This document shows positions 41,842 through 53,687 of a stretch of 59,225 nt of DNA, one piece after another (the stretch's first letter is position 1; each line of letters opens with the position of its first letter). A model generated the notes under the pieces. That model saw nothing but the letters and a program-made list of their open reading frames with translations, was not told the DNA's origin and did no database searches. Location: assembly GCA_013115125.1 (NCBI GenBank), contig JABANN010000157.1:1-59225 (forward strand), in the 5' to 3' direction. The stretch is from Perkinsus olseni. Lineage: Eukaryota > Perkinsozoa > Perkinsida. A program made the position numbers and the translations under genes.

Positions 41842-44800
41842 TCAACAACCCATGGTACTCTCGATTACATGCACCCACGTCTCGAGCTGCTCGACGTCCT
41901 CGCCTGGCCTCCCTTCATTAGAAAAAGTCTCGTCAAAAATCGCCCCTAATTTCAACGCCTTCCTCGCGGTACACAGCGCCTTGCTCTGTTGCAATATCAT
42001 AGTACTAAACAGCAGTGTGCATGGATGCCAAGTCATACCAACTTTTCCCCTACCCGCAGCCTAGAATCCGTCTGGCGTTAAGCCGATGGGCGTGGACCAG
42101 CATCGTCAGGGCCTTATGGACCTTAACACAAGACTTCCCGTCCTATCGGCTACTCCCTGCCTTACAATATAGTGCTCCTCATGAGGTATCACTTGCCGCT
42201 CGAGAAACGACGGACCCCCGAGAGTCTCTGGTAGGACCTAGAACCGCAGAGCCTGATAGCAGCAGCACCGAACCGCACGTTCCGGAACACACTCTACTTT
42301 AAATGAACTAGCTATATAATGAAGTGCTCATTCCATAGTATAATACCGCCTAGAAAAGACAGACTGGAGAGTAAGCCTGATGGACCGAAACTATGATAAT
42401 TTTGGGTAGCATGTTGATGATCGCTGACAGGCACGTACCATCGGTGGACCGGAGCAACAATCAAGACGACGCTCGATGGCTTTTCAAGGCAAACAGCACG
42501 GTCCCGCGTCCCCCCTACCCCTCCCTGAATGGCCAACTTGGTCAGCTTCTCCGAAACCGCGATCAAAGCGTCCGTCTCTCCGGTGATGCGCGCCTCAGCG
42601 AGAGCATTGCAGACGACTTGCATCATCAACCTCAACGTTAGAGTTGCTTTCACCAGCCACTTCCGCGTATCATCCAGCTGAACCGAATCTGATGCAGTCG
42701 GGATGACGATTACTAAGTGCTGTTGAAGCACCTTCGCTGCCACATTTGCGGCATTTGAAGACCCCGTCCATCTTCACGCAAGCCCCGCCATCACACAAAG
42801 GACACTGGAAGCTCTCCCAGTCGCTGAGACCTTTCTGAAATACACAGACGACGTCATACAGGCCAGCGGGATGCCGCCAAGGGCGCCACCCCTAAGGGTT
42901 AGAGAAGACTCCACGCTGCCTCAGCAATACCAAACCATACCATCGTCATGGCGCATGACGATGCCGAGGATGATGTTGAACGGTTCTAGTCTTGCTGTCG
43001 GTCCCACTGTACTTTTCTGGCAGTTCGACGGCGTTCGCTTTGGACGGAGTTCCCCCCAGCACACCCATCGGTAGTACCACTTCATCCTGACATCGATCGC
43101 ACATACAGAGGAAGTGCTTTTCCTTCAGCATTCGGTCGCGTCTTTCGCCCACGCTGTCAAAAAACGGCGATGTCGCGAACCTGATCACACTGCTATTGCG
43201 ATGCTCGTCAAGGCCTCGGCAGCTAGAACCGGCCCTAATGTGGAGGAGGCCAAGCCGAGAGAACCGAACACGATGCCGGCGAAGAGTGGTATGAGAAGTA
43301 TTACAGCAAATGGTGACCAAAGTAGCACATGCAGAGCTGCTCCCCGGCCATCACTGGCCGCACTGTCACCGCCGTCAACTGGGGACCTTGGAAGAAAGAC
43401 CACCACTACCGCTCTTCCCTCACTGTCACTACTGGCGTCGATGGTCTCGGGGTTGTAGGTCGATATCGACACATTAGGCATGCAGCTGTGATTGAGCAGG
43501 CTGGCTACCAGGAAGACGCAGGTGGCAGCACCGAGACAGGGTACGCCGCCACGACTGATGGTGTTCTTGAAGGAGTTCAAGGCAATGCACTCGCTGACTG
43601 TAGCCATCTCTCTTATCTGACAACATCGCGTCCGCAGGCCTGACCCTATCTCAAGACCGATGGCCAAGCTGCATCCATGCAGATGGCTACAGATGGCGGA
43701 CGACTATGATAATAGAAACATTCCAACATATCAGCGCTGGGCTACCCCCTGCGTTCTGATGACGCCATCAGAGGCCTCAAGTACCACCTCCTGTTCGAGA
43801 ACGCAGTCTGTGGGTTCACAACCACCCCACAGGATGACGATCCACCAGCGCACATCAGCCCGTCAGGTCTACCTCCCTGTCGCTGTGATTCCGTCGGAAT
43901 TCCCGGAACGTGTCGATAAAGTCACGACAGAGGGCCTCACTCGGTGCTGAGAGCAAGTACTCTCACCATTACACGAGGCAGACCCCCACCCTCACCTTCT
44001 TCCTCATCGTCAAACACCTCCATGACCGACCTCCAGGCTGCCGGCCGGGCCAGCCACTTCGACGATTGTTCATGCGAGAAGAAATGCGAGAACGAGTCAA
44101 TGTCATCCCTGATGCCTTCAGGCAAGTCGTCCACAGCATCACCCATACGCGGATACAGGTACTGAGCTACGGCGGTGACGGCTAGGTCAGTCGGAGGGCC
44201 TACCTGCCGAAGCTTCCTCGCGTCCGAGAAGTAATGCATGATCCACAGAAGGTTGTCCAGCGTACCAGCCACGGTACAGTCTCTGAGAAGGCACCGAAGA
44301 AATACAGCTGTATCTGCACCTAGCCACATTTTCTCCAAATACCGGCGCTACCGGGTCTCCGGGCGTATCCGTACATATTGAATTTAACGCCCCGAATGGA
44401 GCGAGGAAGTTCTGTGCTGAGAGGAACTCCCAGCCTACTGCCCTCGTGGTACGGGAGATCTCAGAACCAAAGCTGTCAGCGGGGAGGCATCGGCGCCGGA
44501 TTTTGAGCAAGAGAGAGTACTTCAAAACACCACAGCCGAGATACTCATCCCCCGCGTGACGACCGAGCCCTCGAGGTGACGATCGAGGTCACCCACGACC
44601 CTCATGGACTTCCTCCGAGCGAGATTGGTGGACTCCCTACCGATGGGGTTGTATGATGACAGCTGGCTCCTCCTCCAGTAAAACACAACCTTCGGGAATA
44701 TCCTCAACTGCATACAAGCCCATACCACACGTCGAGTTAAAACGGACCTATAGACGTCACTACGACAGAGACTGTCAGCCCAACTTACTTCAAAACAATC

Positions 44801-44950
44801 AGCCAATGTCTTCACCCGAGGCCTCAGGGTGGACTTCGTGTGTCCCGGCACCCCTGGCAGGAGCTTCTCGAACCCCCTCGGCAGGTCGCACGCGTCACCA
44901 GCAGCATCGCTCCGGACCGGTGTCTTCGAACGCGCCTTCTTCTTCGGCAT
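41842..44950 (-). CDS. SET-domain protein methyltransferase of the SMYD type
   Basis: A probable lysine methyltransferase. The first exon (44789-44950) encodes MPKKKARSKTPVRSDAAGD, a basic start; a 41-nt intron then leads to VRFNSTCGMGLYAVEDIPEG, the N-terminal SET strand. Further parts include DNLLWIMHYFSDARKLRQVG, the core SECIALNSFKNTIS with CVFLVASLLNHSCMPNVSIS (the NHSC motif that binds SAM), then MLKEKHFLCMCDRCQDEVVL and a cysteine cluster FQCPLCDGGACVKMDGVFKC with CRKC, and a helical C-terminus ending IESTMGC. SET, post-SET and C-terminal helical repeats match SMYD order. The MYND finger is not evident. At least six introns are implied; only some junctions were fixed. Confidence 0.8.
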
Positions 44951-45071
44951 AACGACAGAGTGACTGCTGGTGCTGCTGCTGGCCTCCCCTCCCCACTCAA
45001 CACAGCGGAGCGAAGCAAAAAGTGTAATTATTCTCATAGTGTTTGTATCATGAGGTTAGGAGCCCCCAGAC

Positions 45072-45853
45072 TCAAGGGAAGGTCTTCTTAGTCATGATAT
45101 TGTAGAAATCTTCGGCGCTGATCTCCCCATCACCATTGCCTGACCCAGAACGCCCTGAATGAATGCGCCCCTCGAGGAACCCTCACTGTCGGCCCTCTCG
45201 ATCATTTCCCTCAGCTCCTCGTCGGTCATAGTCTGATGGACAGCGGGGATGCACTGATGAGATCATCCCAGCCCGGCCTACCTCCCCGAGCTCCTTGGCA
45301 ACTCGGCGGAGATTCTTGATGGTGATCGTACCTGCAGGGGAGGGCAAGCACGTCATCATCACCCTTGCAACCCTCTTACCCGTCTTGTCATCATCAAAAA
45401 GGTTGAATATCCTCATGATCCCCTCACGAGACTCCTTGTCGCCCTGACAGCCCACAGAAGGACACCTTCCCACCACCCCACACTCACCAGTTTGTTGGTG
45501 ATGCTGTCCAGGAACTCCTCAAAATCAACGGCACCATTGCTCTCCTTCTCGAGATCAGCGATCATCTACCGCAGGGCTGGCCATAACCACTCCCGAAAAC
45601 CATCTCACTTGGTAGATCGTAGGATTCTTAGACTCGAACCCGAGGCTCTGCATGGCCGCCTTCAGCTCCTTCGGGTCGATCGTCCCGCTGCCATCGGTGT
45701 CGAACAAATTGAAGGCCTCCCGGATCTCATCGATCTCATCCTGACAAGCCACTGTTGCCCTGCCGCCCACCCCCCTACCTCAGTCATGCCGGGCCTCTCG
45801 TAGGTCGGCTTACGACGGCCACCAGCAGCGGGACTAGCACGAGCTCGGTTCAT
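45072..45853 (-). CDS. CETN: Centrin (caltractin), EF-hand protein of the centriole/basal body
   Basis: A calcium-binding protein of basal bodies and contractile fibres. Seven exons chain in phase: 45779-45853, 45609-45740, 45488-45565, 45380-45443, 45282-45331, 45187-45232 and 45072-45139, giving 170 residues, the standard length. A basic N-terminus precedes [20 protein letters not shown] (EF1 loop [12 protein letters not shown]), EF2 with [15 protein letters not shown]3 [20 protein letters not shown] followed by RRVAKELGE, and EF4 [19 protein letters not shown]. The ending KKTFP echoes the KKTSLF/Y tail of centrins. EF2 lacks some acidic loop residues, as is common. Neighbour GINS2 starts on the same strand. 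Confidence 0.93.
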
Positions 45854-45979
45854 CAATAACAATGAGCGATAGCCTAGCAGCCACCATTGACGTGAGCACT
45901 CAACCCAACAGGGTTCGGCGATAAAACGGTCAAATATACCGGACGAATTACTGACAACTTCACGCAAACACAACTGAGG

Positions 45980-46890
45980 TCAGCCGCCGCCGTCGGCAGC
46001 AGCAGCCGTTGCCCCTTCTCGGATGGCCAACAGCTCCTGGGCTTTGTCCATCAGTGATAGGGACTGACTTCGAATGCACGCCAACTCGAGGCGAGAGAGT
46101 TTGGTAACCTGAAGGAGAGTCGGAAGGGGTGTGTGTTACTGAGAGGAGGGGGAAGGATGGTACGTCCAGATTAGCAACGTCAGTGTCGAGCATCTTGATG
46201 CCTTCTCGTATCTTGTGGCGTCTTATATCCAGGATGTCTGGGAAATATGGTACGGCACTATCTACACGTTCGTACATTACCTTCCAATAAAACCCTGATT
46301 TCAGCCTGCGCCTGTGGTCCTCCCAAGGCGTCCTGCGACCCTGCAGCCACCTCCCCTCCGTTGGCACCTTTCGTCAGCCAAGGTCGCTGATTCAGCAGTA
46401 TCTGTCACCACATCAAGTATCCAAGGTCGACCCTAGTCACTTACATGGGCCAGCTCGAGGTAATGCTCGTGTACATCAGTAAACTCATCAGCCGGCAGCC
46501 GCCGCTCTTCAGCCAACTGCTGCCGCAAGTGAGTAGCCTTCAACCACTCCGGCGCTTCAATAGAACACCTCCCATCGGAAGAGGTCTTTCAAACGACAGC
46601 AGCGGACGAGCTTTACCGATTGGTCCTTTCCAGATGCAATGCCAGCCACAAGGGGACGTCAGTCGGCATGTGAGGGCTAAAAGGGCCCACTACTCCCGAG
46701 AACAACTCCCATCTCGCTCCGAACGTCGTGAAGAAGGCCGAGGGCACCACCGTCACCTAGCCATCATCAAGAGGAGAAGCTACCACCGACCACCTCCCCC
46801 TACTGGTGTATCTAACGCCTCGAACTCCTCATTGCCGATCATGGCCGCCCTCCGTATCAAATCGACATCACAGATCCGGATCTGGTCCAT
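45980..46890 (-). CDS. GINS2: GINS complex subunit 2 (PSF2), replicative helicase component
   Basis: Part of the Cdc45-MCM-GINS helicase. Six exons chain in phase: 46804-46890, 46617-46756, 46445-46568, 46368-46401, 46164-46294 and 45980-46108, giving 214 residues (human 185). Family blocks in order: NEEFEALDTPVTVVPSAFF, then GPFSPHMPTDVPLWLALHLE, RCSIEAPEWLKATHLRQQL, ADEFTDVHEHYLELAHILL and a helical C-terminus FPDILDIRRHKIREGIKML with VTKLSRLELACIRSQSLSL. The GPF-P-PVEVPLWLA and C-P-EW segments are characteristic of PSF2. An Ala/Gly-rich end is extra. Introns are 43-77 nt. Confidence 0.9.
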
Positions 46891-47140
46891 GGAAGGGAGG
46901 GGCCAATAACAAGACTGTCAACCGTCACCAACGGTGACTCACCGTCCCCTCGCTACCGAACCAACGATGGCTTAGCCTTTAGACGCTCTAAACTCGGCAG
47001 AAATGTGGCCCTGTGGACGAGACAGAAACCGAAGATCAGTTAAGCGACTAGGGTTAAAAAATTGAAGGCTGATGATGATCGCAAGGTCAAGCACAGATCC
47101 CGCAGATTCATGTTAAACCATGTGCAAGCAGATCGCCGCG

Positions 47141-50100
47141 TTAGTCCCCTCGGGCCTTCCTGGCCAGCTTGTCAAATTCATAAACATACCTGACTCAACC
47201 ACCACTCTGTCGTCGCTTCCTCGGCTGCTGCTACGTCCCCAGCGTCTTGATCCCCGTGATGTAATTCCATCGAGAAATCTTTTCGTTCTGACTGTGGGCA
47301 CCGTCGTCTCCTTGGCCGATCGGCAGCAAAATTAGAGGCTTGCCGTCAGTAACCTAGCACGAGCCCTCAGATCTAAGAAGACCCCCTCCTCCATCTACTT
47401 CGTCAAAAGTAAGCGTGATCGGTATCGAGCCGCCCTCCCGAGTATAGTCCGGCTCCTGCCCCTCATGGACCTGCACACAACCCTCGCCACCCACCCCATA
47501 CCGCAGCATCCTCACCTTCCTGGTCGCCGCAGCAGCAGCTTCGAAGTTGAAGTCAGCGATGTCGCCCACCCAGGGCTGATAGGGGATGTGGTTTCGAAGG
47601 TCCCGACGAAAGATAACTTACCCGAGCCGCAAGCAGACAGTTGACTTTGAGTCGGTTGCGGCTGCCAAGGCCATCGAAGACCTTCACCAAGTGCCTCTTG
47701 ACGCAGTCCTCAACGTGGGCCAAAGTCATATTGGGTACGGTGCGAATCGAAAACTTACCTACCACCGGTGACCAATCTTTGTGCTATATTGTCCAAGTTT
47801 TGGGCTCCAGAACTGACGGAGAAAACGAAGAAGGCTGTACGATAGATAACTCTCCGTAGATTCAGAATCTGTAATTAATTCTGTTTTATTATTGTTGTGA
47901 CAGCCTAACAACCAAAATGCGTTTTGGCATGGCTAATTCGCAGCTACGCCACTCCAATGAGAGTAGAGGATCTTCAGGGTACCCCCCCTACCAATGACGG
48001 TCCTCGGGATGACAGTCTTTGCGCCAGCTCCGGAGAATGCCCCCTCGATACCGTGAAGAGACAAGGAAGGATAGCGCGACCGGCCCATCAGAATCTCCGT
48101 AGAATTCTGAGCAAGAGCGCGCAGGTTCCAACCCTGCTCCTGACATCCCCGGATATTACGTTAAATAACAGAGGCATCCCGCCAACACCGTCATTGGCAT
48201 AGGCCTCGATATCAAAATCACAAACTTCGTATCTGACCCCACCCCAGTCGGCCCCCAAAGGCCCCCTGCCCCTGCTCTACTTCCTCCTCTCCTCAGTAGT
48301 CAGCTCAGCAACCTCGTCGTACATCCCCGGTATGAGGATCTTGCCACTACTGTCCACCAAGGTCGACATCAACTGAGGGACCTCGCTGAGCAAGACAATG
48401 GTTTCATTTTCCCTACTTCGATGAGATCATTTAGAGGCTCGTGAACAGCCCCACCATGGGAGCCCGAGTGCAGGTCCTTCTCACCACCACGGACCTGATC
48501 GAAGTACCTTTCCCACCCGTCAATCGCAAGCTTCTACCTCAACCGCAAAGTACGCCGCTCCTCGGATGCCGAACGTCAGGCAAGGGCGTCGGGTCCCCAG
48601 CCAATAGTTATCAGAAATACACGTGCCATCGACGTCCGCGAAGAAGGTCTCTCGTACCGACTACACCAACGCTCTCGCCACCGCTGAGGGCAGGCCCACC
48701 CCACCTGCAGACAAGGTTCGAGGCCCTCCGACCCGGACTCCTCCATCCCTTCAAAGACGCATCTGAGGGAACGACAATATTCCTGTATATAGCATTAATA
48801 ATCATTAGAGTTCAACATAGTTCCGAGATCAGCTAGGGACAACTTTTTCTTATTTTTTCTTGACCGGACAGTATTGCGATAGTTTATGGTACGGTATCAT
48901 TGATACCCCGGTAAAGGCTGTATAAAGGCAAGCTTATGATAGTAATCTACTTGGTGAAACCCCAAAGCAATTTAGTTTCATGCAAGACCAATTTCGGGCT
49001 TTACTATTTTGGTCTGGAAATGGTGGATAATTATGGTCTTTACCGGGACCAAGCCATTGAAAACCATTTACTTCATGTTGCAGGGCAAGGGGAGGTTGAA
49101 CTTCCTATGGAACTCCACAAACCAAAGCCAGCAGAGGACAGGCCCCTTATCGTCCGTGGCGCCCCTGCCATACCTGAGCAGTACACGTACGAGTAGCCAT
49201 TGAGAAGGAAACCACTACAATTTGCCATCAACCTCAGTGAGCTCGAAGGGTTCAGTATCCCACCCGTCTTCCTTCTCAGCTGGCTGGACCTGACCAAGAC
49301 CCTCACGGCAGCGGCCGGGCATCTCCCCAACTACATCAAGGTGACCATAGACACACAGCGTCGGACTCTGAGCTGGGGACCCACTCTCGAAGGTGCAGAA
49401 CAGAACTGGCGGCAAGGGTATCTTGCTCCCTACACAGGACGCATCAACCGCCACTCGGTAGCCCCGTCGCTTACCGTCAGGTAAAGTCTGTAGGCCTAGG
49501 TCAACGACATCGGTGACGCCGTCCAAGGCCTCGCACCACTTGGTAGCCCAGGCTATCGTTTGGATGACCTGTCCGCGGGATTAGCTCCATGAGAACTACG
49601 ATCAACTAGGCCAACCTGGGGGCGCTTGGCAGGGTCTCCCGACACGCCGGGGATGGCGACGCACTCCGCTAGACGAGCTATGAAGACCTGGCAGACGGCA
49701 CAAGCTGGCCGTAGCGGCATGGGGCTGTGAGCGCTACGTCCTGATTGAGGTCCACCCATTCGTAGAAGGCCTTGAATAAGTCTTCCTTAGGGTCCGAGGA
49801 GATGTCATCTTTGGTGTCTCTGAAGGCAGATCACCTCAGAACCGGGGACAGATTTCGAAGTCTCGGAGGTGACGAGCTACTCTCCCGAAGAACCGGCGAC
49901 AGCTTGTGCGAGGACCACCATCACCACCTGAATCCGATCTCGGTCTGGTCTGCCAGTATCTGCACCCCAGCCACTGGATCCGCCTTGGGAGAGGACAACT
50001 CCTCTTCCCTGATCAACAGCCGGTCATCGGAGTTTCCTAATATTCCCCTCCTACATATCTTTGGGTATCGGTCTGTAGGCAATCGACGGTGATGGTAGGA

Positions 50101-50311
50101 AGGGACGAGGGCTCACCGGATGATACGGTGACGCAGCGCCATCACCTGCTCAAGGGGAGGTCAGGACAGCTCATCAGGGCCCACCAGTACTAAAGTCAGC
50201 AGCCCCTCCGACCACACCCATGGCGGTGCCCGTCAGCTTCGCCCTGTCAACCTGCGGCCTTCGGTGAGGAGAGCTAGATTCCTCGATCTCCATGGTGATC
50301 TCTTCCGACAT
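47141..50311 (-). CDS. CNDP2: Cytosolic non-specific dipeptidase, M20 family (copy B of a tandem pair)
   Basis: A two-zinc metallopeptidase that cleaves dipeptides. A spliced gene from [17 protein letters not shown] at 50311 to [15 protein letters not shown] at 47141. Metal and catalytic blocks are present: CVYGHLDV (His, Asp), [10 protein letters not shown] (Asp), [15 protein letters not shown] (paired Glu), CISDNYWLG (Asp), [14 protein letters not shown] and [11 protein letters not shown] (His). Most exons look about 75-80% identical to copy A, but one exon region is almost identical (see findings). The intron beside that exon is enlarged by an AT-rich insert with inverted ends. Exact exon borders were not all fixed; introns appear numerous (about ten). 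Confidence 0.82.
48907..49047. mobile_element. Possible MITE-like insert in a CNDP2 copy B intron
   Basis: The insert is AT-rich, unlike its surroundings, and absent from the matching intron of copy A. CCCGGTAAAG at 48907-48916 is the exact reverse complement of CTTTACCGGG at 49038-49047, giving a 141-bp segment with 10-bp terminal inverted repeats. No clear target duplication was found. A plain DNA-transposon derivative is the simplest reading. Confidence 0.4.
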
Positions 50312-50617
50312 CTTTCGAGTTGAACCCACCGAGCTACCGAGCCAGCCCGATGAAGGCCATCATTCCCTCAGCATTAACACACGAACTCAGACACAGAAGC
50401 CACGGGTGGTGAGAAACTATTCCCTACGATCGAGGAGCAGGTCTGATGACATAAATGAAATCTTAACAGGAACGGGCCCCTCCCAACGATGACACTGTGA
50501 CACGTGAAAGTGACTGGTTCGTACTACCACCACTACTATACTGATGAAGAACCAGCGTACGAGCAACCATCACGAGACAATAAGTACAGCAGTCAACAAC
50601 GTCATGGCGGAGGGCGG

Positions 50618-53254
50618 CTAATGCCTGGCCTTCTCCTCCTGGGTCATGCGGGAGAATTCATAAACGTACCTGTCCAAACGCAAATGACCAACGATGAATT
50701 CACCGAGGCCTGTTACGTTCCGAGGGTCTTCGCTCCCATTATGTAGTTCCTCCTAGAGATCTTCTCGTTCTGGCTATGAGCACCATCATTACCCTGGCCG
50801 ATCGGCAACAGAATCGCCGGCTTGCCACCACTGACCTCCTCGAAGGTGAGGGTGATAGGGATCGAACCACCCTCCCTGGTGTAGTCAGGCTCCACGCCCC
50901 ACACCTAGCGACAGACTGCACCGAACCCAAGGGGAAGGGGAGCTCTCACCTGCTTAGTCGCAGCAGCCGCAGCGCGGTAGTTGTAGCCGTTGAGGTCACC
51001 CATCCAGGGCTGAAGGGAAGGGAAAAAGTTGACAATGGAGATTGACCAAGACCAACTACTACTGCCCCTGTCCTTCTCATTCAGGCGACCATCTTCCCAG
51101 TACTACCTTTCCTGCATGGATGACATTAACCTTCAGACGATTCTTGCTGCCCAGAGTGTCGAACACCTTCACCACGTGTCTCTTCACGCACTCAGCGACG
51201 TGATCGATCGTCATGTGAGGGACCGTACGGATCGAGAATTTACCTACACCAAGCCGATGCTCGTCACCACGCCGACCATCGACCTTACCAACGACCGTGC
51301 GCGGGATGACAGTCTTCGCTCCAGCACCAGCAAAGGCTCCCTCGATACCGTGAAGGGAGAGGGTGGGGTACCGGGAACGCGCCATCAAGATCGTAGCCTT
51401 GTCCTGAGCAGGCACTCCTCTCAAAACGCTATGGGCGTCAGTCCCCTCCGACCTGACTAAGGAGTGGCATCCCTCCAGTGTCTTCGTTAGCGTAGCTAGC
51501 GACATCGAAATCACAACGCTCGTATCTGCAGGGCAGCACTGGGGGCCATCGAAGGCCTGGCGAGGCGTACCGCTCCTTCTCCTCCTCCGTGAGCTCATCA
51601 ACCTCATCATAGATGCCGGGCACTAGAATCTTTCCTGTGGCGCTGTCGACCAGAGTGGACATGATCTGCATGAGGGCCTCTATTGGATGAAGGAAGGGGC
51701 CTGAGGTGGTCCTACCTTGATGAGGTCAGTCATAGGCTCCTGGACTGCTCCGCCGTGAGCACCCGAATGGAGATCCTTCGTGCCGCCTCGAACCTAGCGA
51801 CATCTCGTACCACAACTTCACCAAATCACTCCGAGTACCTCCACAGCAAAGTAGACATTGCCGCGGATACCCCACGTGACGCAGGGGCGTTCCAAGCCCA
51901 TCCAGTAGTTATCAGAAATACAGATGCCGTCCACGTCATGGAAGAAGGTCTCACTCACCGACTGAGGGAGGCGAACACCAATCACTCCCAGCCGTACCGA
52001 ACCTCTCTACCTTCAGGCACTCCTCAAGGCCTTCGGAACCAGACTCCTCCATGCCCTCGAAAACGCATCTGTAGCAATGATAATAAAGAGCCGGGCCGAG
52101 ACGAGTGACCAACGCTCACTTTAAGTTGCAGGGCAAAGGAAGGTTGAACTTCCTATGGAACTCCACAAACCAAAGCCAGCAGAGGACAGGCCCCTTATCG
52201 TCCGTGGCGCCCCTGCCGTACCTGAACACGACCAACTGCCAAGTGAGACCCCCCCTAGTTTCCCCCTACAAGTTGCCATCCTTCTCAGTTAGCTGGAATG
52301 GCTCCGTGTCCCAGCCGTCCTCCTTGCTGGCCGGTTGGACGTCCAAATGACCATAAACACAGAGAGTTGGGACATCGGGCAGGGTAGACTCGAACGTGGC
52401 GAACAGGGCCGGAGGGCGAACGATACGACTACCTGAGCGACCGGAGGCCATGTGACGGGGGAGCCGGCCATCGGCCTACCATCAGGGAGAGTCTGAAGAC
52501 CCAGATCGACCGGTTCGGTGACGCCTCCGAGGGACTCACACCACTTGGTGGCCCAGGCGACGGTTTGCAGGACCTGGAAGAGGGCCGTGTGCAAGGGAGG
52601 TTGGTTGTGGTGGGTCAGGTACTTACCCGAGGGCGTAGAGTAGGGTCACCGGAAACACTGGGGATGGCAACAGCTTCAGCTAGTCGTGATACGAACACCT
52701 ACAGGACAGACCAGAAATGTGCGCAGGTTCGTTCCCGGCACCCTACATTTTGGTTGAGGTCAATCCATTCATACATGGCCTTGTAGAGGTCCTTAGCAGG
52801 GTCAGCGGTGATGCTCTGATTGGTCTCTCTGAGCATAGGGGGTGGTGGCAGGAGGAGGAGCATCGACCCCCACCTGAATTCGAGCTCGCACTCATCAGCC
52901 ATGGTCTGAACGCTAGCTACTGCATCACATTCAGCGGAAGACAGATCTTGCTGCCTGAAACATCCACCAACCTATTCTGTATCTTATGCGCTCAACCTCA
53001 TGATACGCCTCACATCTGCACCGTCATTGGCTTGTACGGGATAGAGGGAGAGGGCAGCAAGTTCTGCGGCGTGACCGGATGGTACGGCGAGGAGGCCAAG
53101 TTGCCTGACTTTACCCAACTGTCCATCCCCCAGACGACTCGATACTACTAGAGAAGCCCCCGGTGGCCGTGGCGGGCACGGCGCCGTAGTCAACCTTCGG
53201 TGGAGCGTGAGGGGCGTTAGACTCCTCAATGTTCAGCGTGAACTCTTCAGACAT
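50618..53254 (-). CDS. CNDP2: Cytosolic non-specific dipeptidase, M20 family (copy A of a tandem pair)
   Basis: Starts [18 protein letters not shown] at 53254 and ends [16 protein letters not shown] at 50618. Blocks: [14 protein letters not shown] near the start, [52 protein letters not shown] with [15 protein letters not shown], the lid region [59 protein letters not shown] and [19 protein letters not shown]. These match the metal ligands and lid of human CNDP2 in order. The N-terminal extension of about 40 residues is shared with copy B. Copy B begins 307 bp beyond this stop on the same strand, so the pair arose by tandem duplication. Confidence 0.88.
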
Positions 53255-53687
53255 AACAACTTCACTACAATTAGCTGTCGGACAAAATCCTTCACCGCGC
53301 CACGAAATTCCCCGCAACGAAACACCGGTCAAGTCCAACCAGAGACCACCATCGTGCATTCACCCATGGGCTCCATTGCCCTGCCTCCTGCCTGCACTGC
53401 CATCACCCTGACCTTGAACACTCCCGCCCCTCCGACGGCCACCATCTCCTGCAATCCACCACTTTGGTGACGGCACGCCTGTGACTTAAACCCCCATTCA
53501 ACAAGCTAATTCTGCAACCGAGGATCGATGCCTGAACTGATCTTCAAACATGAAATACGGTGCCAGAATTGACTCTGGAATTTCGAATCGCTTTTTCGAA
53601 CGGCCCCAAAGCTACATCACAGCAGTCCACCGAAGTGAAGACCTGAGGAGCTCCTCCAGCTGAGTGGGCAAGAGTACTACGATAGAC

